This document shows positions 37,394-46,376 of a stretch of DNA of 52,993 nucleotides, one piece after another (the stretch's first letter is position 1; each line of letters opens with the position of its first letter). The translations under genes and the position numbers were made by a program. Source of the DNA: DATIKM01 sp035477595 (GTDB lineage: Bacteria > Armatimonadota > Chthonomonadetes > Chthonomonadales > CAJBBX01); contig DATIKM010000094.1 in assembly GCA_035477595.1 (NCBI GenBank), positions 1 through 52,993 of the forward strand, in the 5' to 3' direction. The notes below the pieces were generated by a model. It made no database searches and was not told where the DNA came from. It saw only the letters and a program-made list of their open reading frames with translations.

Positions 37394-39634
37394 ATGAGCC
37401 AGGCCAGCATGGTTAACATACGGATCAACGGTACGCCTCTCCAGGTGCCCATGGGCGAGAAGGTCATCGAGTCCGCCCGGCGCATCGGCGTAGACATACC
37501 GTTCTTCTGCTATCACCCGCGGCTCTCCGCCGAGGCCGGCGCCAACTGCCGCATGTGCCTCGTGGAGGCAGGCTTCGTGGGCGCGGACGGCTCGGTCCGC
37601 ATGATGCCCAAGCCCCAGACCTCGTGCAGCCTGCCCGCCAGCGAGGGCCTGGTGATCGAGACCGAGACGCCGTTGGTTGTGGAGGCGCGCCGGGGGGTGC
37701 TCGAGCTCCTGCTGATCAACCACCCCCTCGACTGCCCCATCTGCGACCGGGGAGGGGAGTGTCCCCTCCAGAACAACACGCTGCACTACGGCCCGCGGAC
37801 TTCACGGTTCGTTGAAGAGAAGCGCCACTTCCCGAAGGCCCACCCGCTCTCCGAGCACGTGGTGTTCGATCGCGAGCGCTGCATCCACTGTGCTCGATGC
37901 ACCCGGTTCACCAGCGACATCTCGGGCGACTCGCAACTGGGCTTCCTCAAGCGGGGCGCCGACATGGAGGTCAACACGTTCGGCGCCAGTGCGTATGAGT
38001 CGCGCTTCTCTGGCAACGTCATCGAGCTCTGCCCGGTTGGTGCCCTACTCTCCCGCGACTATCGGTTCCGTGGTCGTCCGTGGGACCTGCTGACGCAGGA
38101 ATCGATCTGCACGCGCTGCTCCAACGGGTGCAACATCAAGATCGACCACCGAGCGGGCAGGCTGGTGCGCGTCAGCGCGCGTTTGAACGAGGCGGTAAAC
38201 GAAGAGTGGACGTGCGACCGCGGCAAGTTCGGCATGGGCTATGTCAACGCGGGGAACCGGGCGCTGCGCCCGTTGCTGCGCGGTGAGGAGGGGCTCCGCG
38301 AGGCGCGGTGGGAAGAAGCCATGGAGGAGGTCGCCCGCAGGCTGCGGGAGGCGGACGGCGCGGCAGCCGGGGTAGGGGGCGCGTCTCTCCCCAACGAGGA
38401 CCTGTACGTCTGGCAGCGCCTCTGGCGCGAGGCTGTGGGGTCTCGGCACCTTGACCATCGCATGGGGCCGCGCTTCGAGCCGGTGGCCGAGGATCCGATC
38501 GCGTGGCTGGCCCACCACTCGATGGGCATGTCCATCGCGGACCTGGAGCGTGCGCGGGCGATCCTGGTCATCGGGTCCGACCTGGTCGACGAGCAGCCCA
38601 TCGTCTTTCTGCGCGTGCGGAAGGCGTGGCGCACCTGCGGTACGCGCGTGGTCGAGTTGCGCCCGGCGGCGTCGGGTTCGGATGCCGGGTCGGGCCACGT
38701 GCGGGACTTCGCCGCGCTCTCCGCCCGCTACCGGCCCGGCAGCGAAGCAGCGCTGGTGCGCGGCATCCTCGCGGCCATGGGAGAGGAGGCGCTGCTTGGG
38801 AGCAGCGCGTCGGACGCGCTCCGCACGGCGATGCAGGGCTGGACACCGGAGCGCGCCGCCGAGGAGTGCGATCTGGCCGGCGAGACGATCCGCGCTGCTG
38901 CGCGCCTGCTCGCTCCTGATGGTCTCGCAGTGATCGCGGGGCGCGAGCTGACCCATCAGGCCCACGCGCCGCAGGCCCTCGCGGTGCTGGACGACCTGCT
39001 CGCCATCACCGCGAGCGCTGGCAACCTCGCCGTACCGGTCGGTGAGGTGAACGCACAGGGCGCGATGGACCTCGGCATCCTGCCAGACATCGGCCCCGCC
39101 TACACGAAGCTCGACCGGAGCGGCAACAGCGCGCAACGCATTCTGGAGGCCGCCGGCCGAGGGGAGGTGCCCGTGCTCTGGCTCATGGGCGTGGACCTCC
39201 TCAACGCGTTCCATGACCGCGCCCTGGCGGACCGCGCCCTGCGACGATGCCCGTTCGTCGTCTACGCCGGTCACTTCCTGGACGAGACGGCGGCACGAGC
39301 CCACGTCGTCCTGCCGCTCCAGACCTCTGTGGAGCGCGACGGCTCTTTCACAAGCTGCGAGCGCCGTGTGCAGCGGTTCCAGCGCGCCTTCCAGGTGTCG
39401 CCGGAGGTACGCCCGGGGTGGCTCGTCTGTGGAGACCTGGCCGCGCGACTGGGCGTGCCGATGCGCTACGCGACGGCTCGCGACATCCAGACGGAGATCG
39501 CGCGCACCGTGCCGATCTACGCGGAGTGCACGCCCGCCGCTCTCGGCGACCACGGTGTGCGCTGGGCGCTCCCTTCAGACTCGGGGCCGGCGGCGGGAGC
39601 ATCCGAGCGGCCCGCCGGTCGGGCGGAGGCCTGA
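37394..39634 (+). CDS. nuoG: NADH-quinone oxidoreductase subunit G
   Basis: 746 residues from the ATG at 37394; an alternative ATG five codons on is also possible. The N-terminal ferredoxin domain binds N1b (FFCYHPRLSAEAGANCRMC). N5 follows in HPLDCPICDRGGEC (one His, three Cys), N4 in CIHCARC plus a later Cys in ELCPVGALL, and a fourth cluster site reads CTRCSNGC followed after 27 residues by another Cys (EEWTCDRG). This is the N7 site, which only some bacteria have. The rest is a molybdopterin-oxidoreductase-like fold without the cofactor. The stop is followed by nuoH after three bases. Confidence 0.97.
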   Translation: MSQASMVNIRINGTPLQVPMGEKVIESARRIGVDIPFFCYHPRLSAEAGANCRMCLVEAGFVGADGSVRMMPKPQTSCSLPASEGLVIETETPLVVEARRGVLELLLINHPLDCPICDRGGECPLQNNTLHYGPRTSRFVEEKRHFPKAHPLSEHVVFDRERCIHCARCTRFTSDISGDSQLGFLKRGADMEVNTFGASAYESRFSGNVIELCPVGALLSRDYRFRGRPWDLLTQESICTRCSNGCNIKIDHRAGRLVRVSARLNEAVNEEWTCDRGKFGMGYVNAGNRALRPLLRGEEGLREARWEEAMEEVARRLREADGAAAGVGGASLPNEDLYVWQRLWREAVGSRHLDHRMGPRFEPVAEDPIAWLAHHSMGMSIADLERARAILVIGSDLVDEQPIVFLRVRKAWRTCGTRVVELRPAASGSDAGSGHVRDFAALSARYRPGSEAALVRGILAAMGEEALLGSSASDALRTAMQGWTPERAAEECDLAGETIRAAARLLAPDGLAVIAGRELTHQAHAPQALAVLDDLLAITASAGNLAVPVGEVNAQGAMDLGILPDIGPAYTKLDRSGNSAQRILEAAGRGEVPVLWLMGVDLLNAFHDRALADRALRRCPFVVYAGHFLDETAARAHVVLPLQTSVERDGSFTSCERRVQRFQRAFQVSPEVRPGWLVCGDLAARLGVPMRYATARDIQTEIARTVPIYAECTPAALGDHGVRWALPSDSGPAAGASERPAGRAEA

Positions 39635-39637
39635 CGC

Positions 39638-40849
39638 ATGGTGATCGACCAGTACGTGAGGATCGGGCCGATCGGTCCCATCGACATCGTGCCGCTCATC
39701 CCCTATGCGTCGATGCTGGCGATCATCGGTTTCATCCTGATAAGCGTCGTCTTCGTTATCTGGATGGAGCGGGTCGTGCTGGCGCTGGTCCAGAACCGTC
39801 TGGGACCCAATCGGGTAGGACCGAGGGGGCTGCTGCAGAGCATCGCGGATGCCATCAAGCTCTTCTTCAAGGAGGACACGCGGCCGGCAGGTGCGGACAG
39901 GACGTGCTACTATGTGGCGCCCGCCCTGGTGATGATCCCGGCGCTGGCCGCCGGCGCCACGCTGCCGTTCGGGACCATAACGGTGCGCACCGAGGCGGGG
40001 CCGCAGCCTCTCCCGCTCATCGTGGGCGACGTGAATGTGGGGATCCTCTTCATTCTCGCGCTGGCCTCCCTGCAGGTGTACGGGACGGTGCTGGCCGGTT
40101 GGTCGGCGAACAACAAGTACTCGCTTCTCGGCGGGCTGCGCGCCGCCGCCCAGGCGATCAGCTATGAGCTGGCGATGAGCATTGCGGTGGTCACGGCTGT
40201 CCTGATCGCAGGCTCCCTGCAGCTTACGGCGATCGTTGATCAGCAGAGCGGCTACATCTGGGGCTGGCTCCCGAACTGGACCTGCTTCCAGTTCTACGGC
40301 CTGGGCATGGTGGCCACGCTCATCTACCTGGTGGCGATGGTCGCGGAGACGAACCGTGCGCCGTTCGACATGCCGGAGGCCGAATCGGAGCTGGTGGCGG
40401 GCTTCCACACCGAGTACTCATCGATGAAGTTCGCGATCTTCTTCGTGGGTGAGTACGCCAGCATGCTGGTGGTGTCCGGCGTGGCGACAGCGCTCTGGTT
40501 CGGGGGCTGGCACGCACCGCTGCCGTTCCTTCAGTTCATCCCAGGCTGGATCTGGTTCGTGGTCAAGGTGATGGCCATCATGCTCACCTTCATGTGGATA
40601 CGGGCGTCGCTGCCGCGGCTGCGGTATGACGCCCTCATGGCGATCGGATGGAAGCGCATGATCCCCTTGGCTACCGTGGTCCTGTTGGCTGTGGCGGCGG
40701 TGGATGCGTTCAACGCGCCCGTGATCGCGCTGGCGACGTTGGCGGCGATCGTGGCTGCGAGCTTCTGGCTGGGCTGGCGAGCGCAGAGGGGAACGCGTTC
40801 AGGTTCGCCGCACACGGTGACGGCGCAGGGCGCCGGAGGCGCTGGATGA
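39638..40849 (+). CDS. nuoH: NADH-quinone oxidoreductase subunit H
   Basis: 403 residues with about eight or nine membrane helices. Conserved blocks are ERVVLALVQNRLGPNRVGPR (loop toward the quinone channel), LLQSIADAIKLFFKED, YELAMSIAVVTAVLIAGSL and AETNRAPFDMPEAESELVAG, which holds the charged residues at the quinone-chamber entrance. It is longer than the usual 325-350, with an extra loop around GAGRPAGADR-like hydrophilic segments and a 60-residue C-terminal helical extension. Its last codon overlaps the nuoJ start (ATGA). nuoI, which normally lies between nuoH and nuoJ, is missing. Confidence 0.97.
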   Translation: MVIDQYVRIGPIGPIDIVPLIPYASMLAIIGFILISVVFVIWMERVVLALVQNRLGPNRVGPRGLLQSIADAIKLFFKEDTRPAGADRTCYYVAPALVMIPALAAGATLPFGTITVRTEAGPQPLPLIVGDVNVGILFILALASLQVYGTVLAGWSANNKYSLLGGLRAAAQAISYELAMSIAVVTAVLIAGSLQLTAIVDQQSGYIWGWLPNWTCFQFYGLGMVATLIYLVAMVAETNRAPFDMPEAESELVAGFHTEYSSMKFAIFFVGEYASMLVVSGVATALWFGGWHAPLPFLQFIPGWIWFVVKVMAIMLTFMWIRASLPRLRYDALMAIGWKRMIPLATVVLLAVAAVDAFNAPVIALATLAAIVAASFWLGWRAQRGTRSGSPHTVTAQGAGGAG

Positions 40850-41367
40850 GCGCCCAGATGGTGTTGTTCGCGGTCCTCGCCACGTTATCGGTGGTGACGG
40901 CGATCCTGGTGGTGGTGCACCGGAACCCCGTGCGGAGCGCGCTGTCGCTGGTCTGCAACCTCATCGTGCTTGCGGTGCTCTACCTGACGCTCTCGGCGCA
41001 GTTCGTGGCCGCCATCCAGATCATTGTCTACGCCGGCGCCATCATGGTGCTGTTCCTCTTCACGGTCATGCTGCTCAACCTTGGCGCACCCGAAGCGCTC
41101 CGCGAGACAGGGCGGGTTCAGGGCGTGGTGGGCGTGGCGCTCGGGCTGTCATTCCTGGCGGCCATCCTTGGCGCCGGAACTATCAGCGCGGGCCTGGGCC
41201 CGTCTGCGGCAACCGAGGAGAGCCTGAGGACTGGCGGCACGGCGGAGGCAATCGGCCGGCACATGTTCGAACCAGGCTTGCCGTGGCACTTTGCGTTCGA
41301 GCTCACGTCGGTGCTGCTCCTGGTGGGCATCGTGGGCGCGGTTGTGCTTGCGAAGCGGAGGCTCTAG
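40846..41367 (+). CDS. nuoJ: NADH-quinone oxidoreductase subunit J
   Basis: 173 residues from the ATG at 40846 (GGAGG six bases upstream); the ATG overlaps the nuoH stop. Five membrane helices; the conserved pi-bulge helix is in IQIIVYAGAIMVLFLFTVML, and the first helix region RNPVRSALSLVCNLIVLAVL precedes it. The loop after residue 110 (GLGPSAATEESLRTGGTAEA) is hydrophilic. It forms part of the proton-channel bundle with NuoK and NuoA. Confidence 0.95.
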   Translation: MSAQMVLFAVLATLSVVTAILVVVHRNPVRSALSLVCNLIVLAVLYLTLSAQFVAAIQIIVYAGAIMVLFLFTVMLLNLGAPEALRETGRVQGVVGVALGLSFLAAILGAGTISAGLGPSAATEESLRTGGTAEAIGRHMFEPGLPWHFAFELTSVLLLVGIVGAVVLAKRRL

Positions 41368-41371
41368 CCTG

Positions 41372-41680
41372 ATGCTCCCTGTCCGCACCGAGTATTACCT
41401 CGTGCTATCGGCCATTCTGTTCACGATCGGCGTGACCGGCGTCACCGTGAAGCGGAACCCGATCGTGATCTTCATGTGCATCGAGCTGATGCTGAACGCC
41501 GTGAACCTCTCGTTCGTGGCGCTCGGCCGGCACTTCGGGCACATAGACGGCCAGATGACGGTGATCTTTGTGATGGCCGTCGCGGCTGCGGAGGTCGCCA
41601 TCGGCCTGGGCATAATCGTCGCTATATTCCGACAGCGCGAGTCCATCGACATCGACGAGGTGGCGCTGCTACGCCATTGA
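41372..41680 (+). CDS. nuoK: NADH-quinone oxidoreductase subunit K
   Basis: 102 residues from the ATG at 41372 (GGAGG ten bases upstream), four bases after nuoJ. The three helices show YLVLSAILFTIGVTGVTVKR, NPIVIFMCIELMLNAVNLSF with the key membrane glutamate of the proton path, and VIFVMAVAAAEVAIGLGIIV with the second glutamate. The C-terminal IDIDEVALLRH is the usual tail. Confidence 0.96.
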   Translation: MLPVRTEYYLVLSAILFTIGVTGVTVKRNPIVIFMCIELMLNAVNLSFVALGRHFGHIDGQMTVIFVMAVAAAEVAIGLGIIVAIFRQRESIDIDEVALLRH

Positions 41681-41719
41681 CGGCCCCGCTGCGCTCTGCG
41701 CGGGCCCTCGCGGGAAGCC

Positions 41720-43789
41720 ATGGAGCCTCTTCCGACCCAGAACCTTGTCTGGCTCATCACCGGGCTGCCGCTACTCGGCTTCCTGTTCCACGTCTTCGTG
41801 GGCAAGCGGGTCGGGCGCGCAGTGGTGGGCTACGTCGCCTGTGGCGTGGTGCTGGCGAGCTTCGCGGTAAGCGTGATCGTCACCCTCGACATGTCCGGCC
41901 TGCCTGCCGAGGGTCGGCGCGCCATCGCCTCGTTGCTGCCCGGCATCAGCGAGCCCGCGCCCTGGATCGAGATCGGCTCGCTCAAGGCGAGCTTCGGCGC
42001 TCTGGTAGACCCGCTGTCGATGCTCATGTGCCTGATCGTCACGGGCGTGGGCGGGCTGATCCACGTGTACGCCCTGGGCTACATGGCCGCGGACAGAGAT
42101 CACGCCCGCTTCTTCTCCTACTTCAACCTGTTCATCTTCTTCATGCTGACGCTGGTGCTGGCCGACAACATCCTCCTCATGTTCGTCGGCTGGGAAGGCG
42201 TGGGCCTCTGCTCGTACCTGCTCATTTCGTTCTGGTACGAGGACATGGAGAACAGTAAGGCCGGCAACAAGGCGTTCATCGTCAACCGGGTCGGCGACAT
42301 CGGGTTCGCGCTGGGAGTCATGGCGATCTTCGCCACGTTCGGCACCCTGGTGTTCCACTCGCCCGATGGCGGTGGGTTCCTCGATATGGCGGCCCGGGGC
42401 GTCTCGGAGTACGGAGCGCTCACGGTGGGCGCGGCGACCCTGATCGGGCTGCTGCTCTTCGTGGGGGCCTGCGGTAAGTCGGCGCAGTTTCCTCTTCACG
42501 TGTGGTTGCCAGACGCGATGGCCGGCCCGACACCGGTCTCTGCGCTCATCCACGCCGCCACGATGGTCACAGCGGGCGTCGTCCTGCTCGCGCGCGTATC
42601 GCCTGTGATTGTCCACTCGCCGGTCGTTATGACGGTGATCGCGGTGGTCGGCGTGTTCACGGCGCTGTACGCGGCCACCATCGCGCTGACGCAGACCGAC
42701 ATCAAGAAGGTGCTGGCCTACTCCACCATCTCGCAGCTTGGCTACATGTTCCTCGGCTGCGGCGTTGGGGCGTTCGCATCGGGAATGTTCCACGTGACCA
42801 CGCACGCGTTCTTCAAGGCGCTCCTCTTCCTTGGCGCGGGGTCTGTCATTCACGCGCTCTCTGGCGAGCAGGACATGCGCCGCATGGGCGGGCTGCGCGG
42901 GCGCATCCGCGTGACGCACGGCACCATGCTCGTGGGCTGGCTTGCGATATGCGGCATGTTTCCACTCGCGGGCTTCTGGAGCAAGGACGAGATCATCGGG
43001 TATGCCTCCGGCTTCGGGACGGCCGGGCCGTTCCTGGCGGCCCTCGCGATGACCACGTCCTTGCTGACCGCCCTCTACATGTCGCGACTCATGTGGAAGA
43101 CCTTCTGGTCGAGCCCTCGCTACGGTGATGCGTCAAGCGCTGACGACGGGTTCGGTGGTGGCGGCGCCGCCAACGCGCTGAACCTGCACGATGACCACGG
43201 CGGCGGCCACGGCGGCGGCCACGGCGGCACCCATGGAGTGCACGAGTCGCCGCCGTCGATGACAGTTCCGCTCATCGTTCTGGCGGTCTTCTCCGCCGTC
43301 GCCGGGCTGATCGGCACGCCATGGGCGCACCTCTTCAAGCGCTACCTGGAGCCGTCCCTGGCGGCCTATCCGGCGGAACACGGCATTCCCGTAATGGCAG
43401 GCCTGGTAGTGGGCGCCGCCATCGCCGCGGTGGGCATGGGTCTCGCCTGGGCCCTCTATGCGAAGCGTCGCGAGCAGGGGGCGGTGCTCAGCGATGAGCA
43501 ACGCCAGCGCATCCTGCCGTGGCGCGCTGCCGCCAACCAATGGTACGTGGACGCAGCCTTCACCAGGGCCTTCGTGGTATGGGGCGGCGCGGCTGCGACC
43601 GCCGTGTGGCGCCGGCTGGACGATGCGATCATAGACGGTCTGGTGAACGGGCTGGGGACGGTGACGGCCGCGCTGAGCGAGCGGTTCCGCTGCGCGCAGA
43701 CGGGGCTCGCACGCCTCTACGCCATGACGATGCTCGCCGGCATCGTGGCTCTGCTGGCGGGTGTGGTTGCGTGGGGTCTCAGCCGATGA
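41720..43789 (+). CDS. nuoL: NADH-quinone oxidoreductase subunit L
   Basis: 689 residues, an antiporter-like subunit with about 16 membrane helices. Landmarks are LMFVGWEGVGLCSYLLISFW, NRVGDIGFALG, PLHVWLPDAMAGPTPVSALI with the key histidine and proline of the broken helix, TDIKKVLAYSTISQLGYMFL and ATHAFFKALLFLGAGSVIH-like HAFFKALLFLGAG. A loop near residues 490-508 reads HDDHGGGHGGGHGGTHGVH, with six histidines; this His/Gly-rich insertion is not part of the core family. The C-terminal lateral helix lies after residue 590. It starts 39 bases after nuoK. Confidence 0.97.
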   Translation: MEPLPTQNLVWLITGLPLLGFLFHVFVGKRVGRAVVGYVACGVVLASFAVSVIVTLDMSGLPAEGRRAIASLLPGISEPAPWIEIGSLKASFGALVDPLSMLMCLIVTGVGGLIHVYALGYMAADRDHARFFSYFNLFIFFMLTLVLADNILLMFVGWEGVGLCSYLLISFWYEDMENSKAGNKAFIVNRVGDIGFALGVMAIFATFGTLVFHSPDGGGFLDMAARGVSEYGALTVGAATLIGLLLFVGACGKSAQFPLHVWLPDAMAGPTPVSALIHAATMVTAGVVLLARVSPVIVHSPVVMTVIAVVGVFTALYAATIALTQTDIKKVLAYSTISQLGYMFLGCGVGAFASGMFHVTTHAFFKALLFLGAGSVIHALSGEQDMRRMGGLRGRIRVTHGTMLVGWLAICGMFPLAGFWSKDEIIGYASGFGTAGPFLAALAMTTSLLTALYMSRLMWKTFWSSPRYGDASSADDGFGGGGAANALNLHDDHGGGHGGGHGGTHGVHESPPSMTVPLIVLAVFSAVAGLIGTPWAHLFKRYLEPSLAAYPAEHGIPVMAGLVVGAAIAAVGMGLAWALYAKRREQGAVLSDEQRQRILPWRAAANQWYVDAAFTRAFVVWGGAAATAVWRRLDDAIIDGLVNGLGTVTAALSERFRCAQTGLARLYAMTMLAGIVALLAGVVAWGLSR

Positions 43790-43814
43790 GGCCCGGCTGC
43801 AGGGGAGGACAGGC

Positions 43815-45434
43815 GTGACCGAGAGCGCGCTCCTGAACCTGGTGATCTTCCTGCCGCTCGCCGGCGCCTTCGTGCTGCTCTGGCTGCCGCGGCCGGCCGA
43901 GGCGCGTGCGAGCGCCAGCGCCGACCACGATGGGCGCCCCGCTCCCCCATGCTCCGCCACGACGGCGATCCGGTGGTTGGCTGCCATCGTGAGCGGGGCA
44001 ACACTGGTCGCCTCGATATTCCTGCTGCGCGCGTTCGATCCACTCACCAGCGGGTTCCAGATGGCCACCGACATCCCGTGGCTGCCGCAGTGGGGCGTGC
44101 GCTACCACGTGGGCGTCGATGGGATCAGCGTGCTCCTGGTTCTCCTGACCACGCTGCTCTCCTTCCTTGCGGTGGTCTACTCGTTCTCGGTGACGAAGCG
44201 CGTGAAGGAGTACATGATCTTCCTTCTCGTGCTGGAGAGCGCCATGCTCGGCGTGTTCTGCGCGCTGGATCTGGTGCTCTTCTACGTGTTCTGGGAGGCT
44301 GTGCTGATCCCGATGTACTTCCTCATCGGGATCTGGGGCCATGAGCGGCGCATCTACGCAGCGGTGAAGTTCTTCCTCTACACCTTCGCCGGCAGCGTGC
44401 TGATGCTTCTCGGGATCGTGTACCTGTACCTGAGCACCGGCTCGTTCAGCCTCGTGCAGCTTCAGGACCCGGGCTCCGCCGCGCACGCGAGCCTGGCCGC
44501 GCTGGACCCGCGCACGCTCATGCTGCTGTTCGGCGCGTTTGCGCTGGCCTTCATGGTGAAGGTGCCCATGTGGCCGTTCCACACCTGGCTGCCCGACGCT
44601 CACGTCGAGGCGCCGACCGCCGGCTCAGTCCTGCTGGCAGGCGTTCTCCTCAAGATGGGCACCTACGGATTCGTGCGCGTCTGTCTGCCGCTCTTTCCCG
44701 AGCAGGCACACGCCGCCGCGCCGCTCTTCATTCTGCTCGCCGTTGTCGGCATCGTGTACGGGGCGATCGTCGCAGCTGTCCAGCCCGACATGAAGAAGCT
44801 GGTCGCGTACTCGAGTGTGAGCCACCTTGGGTTCGTGATGCTCGGCATCTTCACGTTCACCCATCTCGGCCTCGTCGGCGCACTGCTGCAGAACATCAAC
44901 CATGGCGTAACGACGGGCATGCTGTTCTTCCTGGTGGGCATGCTGTACGACCGCCGGCACACGCGCAAGATCGCGGACTACGGCGGCATCAAACGCAGCG
45001 TTCCAGTTCTGGCGGCCTTCTTCCTCATCGCGACGCTCTCGTCGGTGGCACTGCCCCTGACGAACAGCTTCGTAGGCGAGTTCGCCATCCTACAGGGAAG
45101 CTACGTGTCGGCTGTCTCGGGGCCGGTGTGGACTGCCGTGGCGGCGCTGGGCATGGTTCTATCCGCCGTCTACATGTTCTGGCTCTTCCAGCGCGTGTTC
45201 ACCGGTCCAGTAAAGCGCGAGGAGAACCGGCGCATGCCCGACCTCGGGCTGCGCGAGCGGTGGGTCCTTATGCCGCTGGTGGTGCTGATCTTCTGGTTCG
45301 GCTGCTTTGTGTCGCCCTGGGTTGGGATCATGACGCGGTCGGTGGAGGGCTTACTGGCCTCGGTGGAGCAGCGGGCGCCCGTGGTGCGGACTGTGGTGAG
45401 TGTGCCGTCGGGCACGGAAAGGGAAGCGCGGTGA
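43815..45434 (+). CDS. nuoM: NADH-quinone oxidoreductase subunit M
   Basis: 539 residues from the GTG at 43815 (GGAGG six bases upstream). About 14 membrane helices; landmarks are YHVGVDGISVLLVLLTTLLS, FYVFWEAVLIPMYFLIGIWG with the key glutamate, MWPFHTWLPDAHVEAPTAGS with the channel histidine and broken helix, and LVAYSSVSHLGFVMLGIFTF. Proton-pumping subunit of the membrane arm. An Ala/Asp/His/Pro-rich loop at residues about 28-55 is inserted between the first two helices. The last codons overlap a uroporphyrinogen-decarboxylase-fold gene (GTGA), which stands where nuoN would be expected. Confidence 0.97.
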   Translation: MTESALLNLVIFLPLAGAFVLLWLPRPAEARASASADHDGRPAPPCSATTAIRWLAAIVSGATLVASIFLLRAFDPLTSGFQMATDIPWLPQWGVRYHVGVDGISVLLVLLTTLLSFLAVVYSFSVTKRVKEYMIFLLVLESAMLGVFCALDLVLFYVFWEAVLIPMYFLIGIWGHERRIYAAVKFFLYTFAGSVLMLLGIVYLYLSTGSFSLVQLQDPGSAAHASLAALDPRTLMLLFGAFALAFMVKVPMWPFHTWLPDAHVEAPTAGSVLLAGVLLKMGTYGFVRVCLPLFPEQAHAAAPLFILLAVVGIVYGAIVAAVQPDMKKLVAYSSVSHLGFVMLGIFTFTHLGLVGALLQNINHGVTTGMLFFLVGMLYDRRHTRKIADYGGIKRSVPVLAAFFLIATLSSVALPLTNSFVGEFAILQGSYVSAVSGPVWTAVAALGMVLSAVYMFWLFQRVFTGPVKREENRRMPDLGLRERWVLMPLVVLIFWFGCFVSPWVGIMTRSVEGLLASVEQRAPVVRTVVSVPSGTEREAR

Positions 45435-46363
45435 CGAAGCGAGAGCGGATCATGGCAGCGATCGCCGGCCAACCGGTTGACCGTGTCCCGTACAGCCTCT
45501 GGTACCACTTCCGGCTCGATCCGCCGGCCGGCGAGGGCCTGGCGGACGCCGAGCTCGACTTCTACCGGCGATGCGACCCGGACCTTCTCAAGGTGATGCA
45601 CGACATCCCGTACGAGACGCCGGCCGACATGCCGCTGGTCCGCGAGCCGGCCGACTGGGCGCGGCTTCCGGTGCTGGACGGGCGGAGTGGCAACTTTGGG
45701 CAGCAGATTGATGCCGTTCGGCGGATCATCGACGGCAAGGGGGACGACGGCCCGGTCGTTGACACGGTCTTCGGGGCTTACGCGACCGCCGAGAAGTTGT
45801 GCGGCAAGCGGACGCTCGAACACCTCGACAGGGACCCCGAACCCGTCCGCGCCGGGCTGCGAGTCGTCGCGGCCTCTCTGGCCAACTACGCGCGGGCGCT
45901 GCTCGATGCTGGAGCCGATGGCATCTACCTTGCCGTGGCGGGCGCCGCGTCCGACACGATGTCCGCCGAGCGGTACGCGTCGGAGTTCGCCGCTCTCGAC
46001 CAGCAGGTGCTGGATGCAGCGTCGGCTGGCACGGTGAACATCGTGCACCATCATGGAGTGGGCATCTACCCGCAGATCGTGCTGCCGTACCAGGGCATGC
46101 ATGTGTACTGCTGGAGCAACCGGCTGGAGGGGAACCCCGGCATCCGTGAGATGCGGCTGCGGACCCGCCTGTGCCTGATGGCGGGTGTGAACGAGGTTAC
46201 CTACGGCGATGTGGCGCCGGAGGAGATCGTGAAGGAAGCGAAGGAGGCCCTCTCGGCGAGTGGCGGGCGCGCCTTCATCCTGGCGCCGGGATGTGCGATT
46301 CCGACACCGCCCGCCACGCCGGATGCCCATCTGTATGCGCTGCGACAGGCGGTCGGCGCGTGA
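45431..46363 (+). CDS. Uroporphyrinogen decarboxylase-fold protein, inserted in the nuo operon
   Basis: 310 residues from a GTG that overlaps the nuoM stop (GTGA); AAAGGGAAG lies just upstream. The fold is shown by the N-terminal TKRERIMAAIAGQPVDRVPY, LLDAGADGIYLAVAGAASD, VNIVHHHGVGIYPQIV, GMHVYCWSNR and the C-terminal GGRAFILAPGCAIPTPPATP. The family includes HemE and corrinoid or cobalamin-dependent methyltransferases (MtaA/MtbA type). The HemE substrate-binding N-terminal motif (R-Q-A-G-R) is absent, so it is not HemE; the C-terminal Cys in LAPGC is like the zinc Cys of the methyltransferases, and HHHG offers further ligands. The substrate is unknown. The coupling suggests it is made in fixed ratio to Complex I. 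Confidence 0.88.
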   Translation: MTKRERIMAAIAGQPVDRVPYSLWYHFRLDPPAGEGLADAELDFYRRCDPDLLKVMHDIPYETPADMPLVREPADWARLPVLDGRSGNFGQQIDAVRRIIDGKGDDGPVVDTVFGAYATAEKLCGKRTLEHLDRDPEPVRAGLRVVAASLANYARALLDAGADGIYLAVAGAASDTMSAERYASEFAALDQQVLDAASAGTVNIVHHHGVGIYPQIVLPYQGMHVYCWSNRLEGNPGIREMRLRTRLCLMAGVNEVTYGDVAPEEIVKEAKEALSASGGRAFILAPGCAIPTPPATPDAHLYALRQAVGA

Positions 46364-46376
46364 CGGCAGGAGCGCA

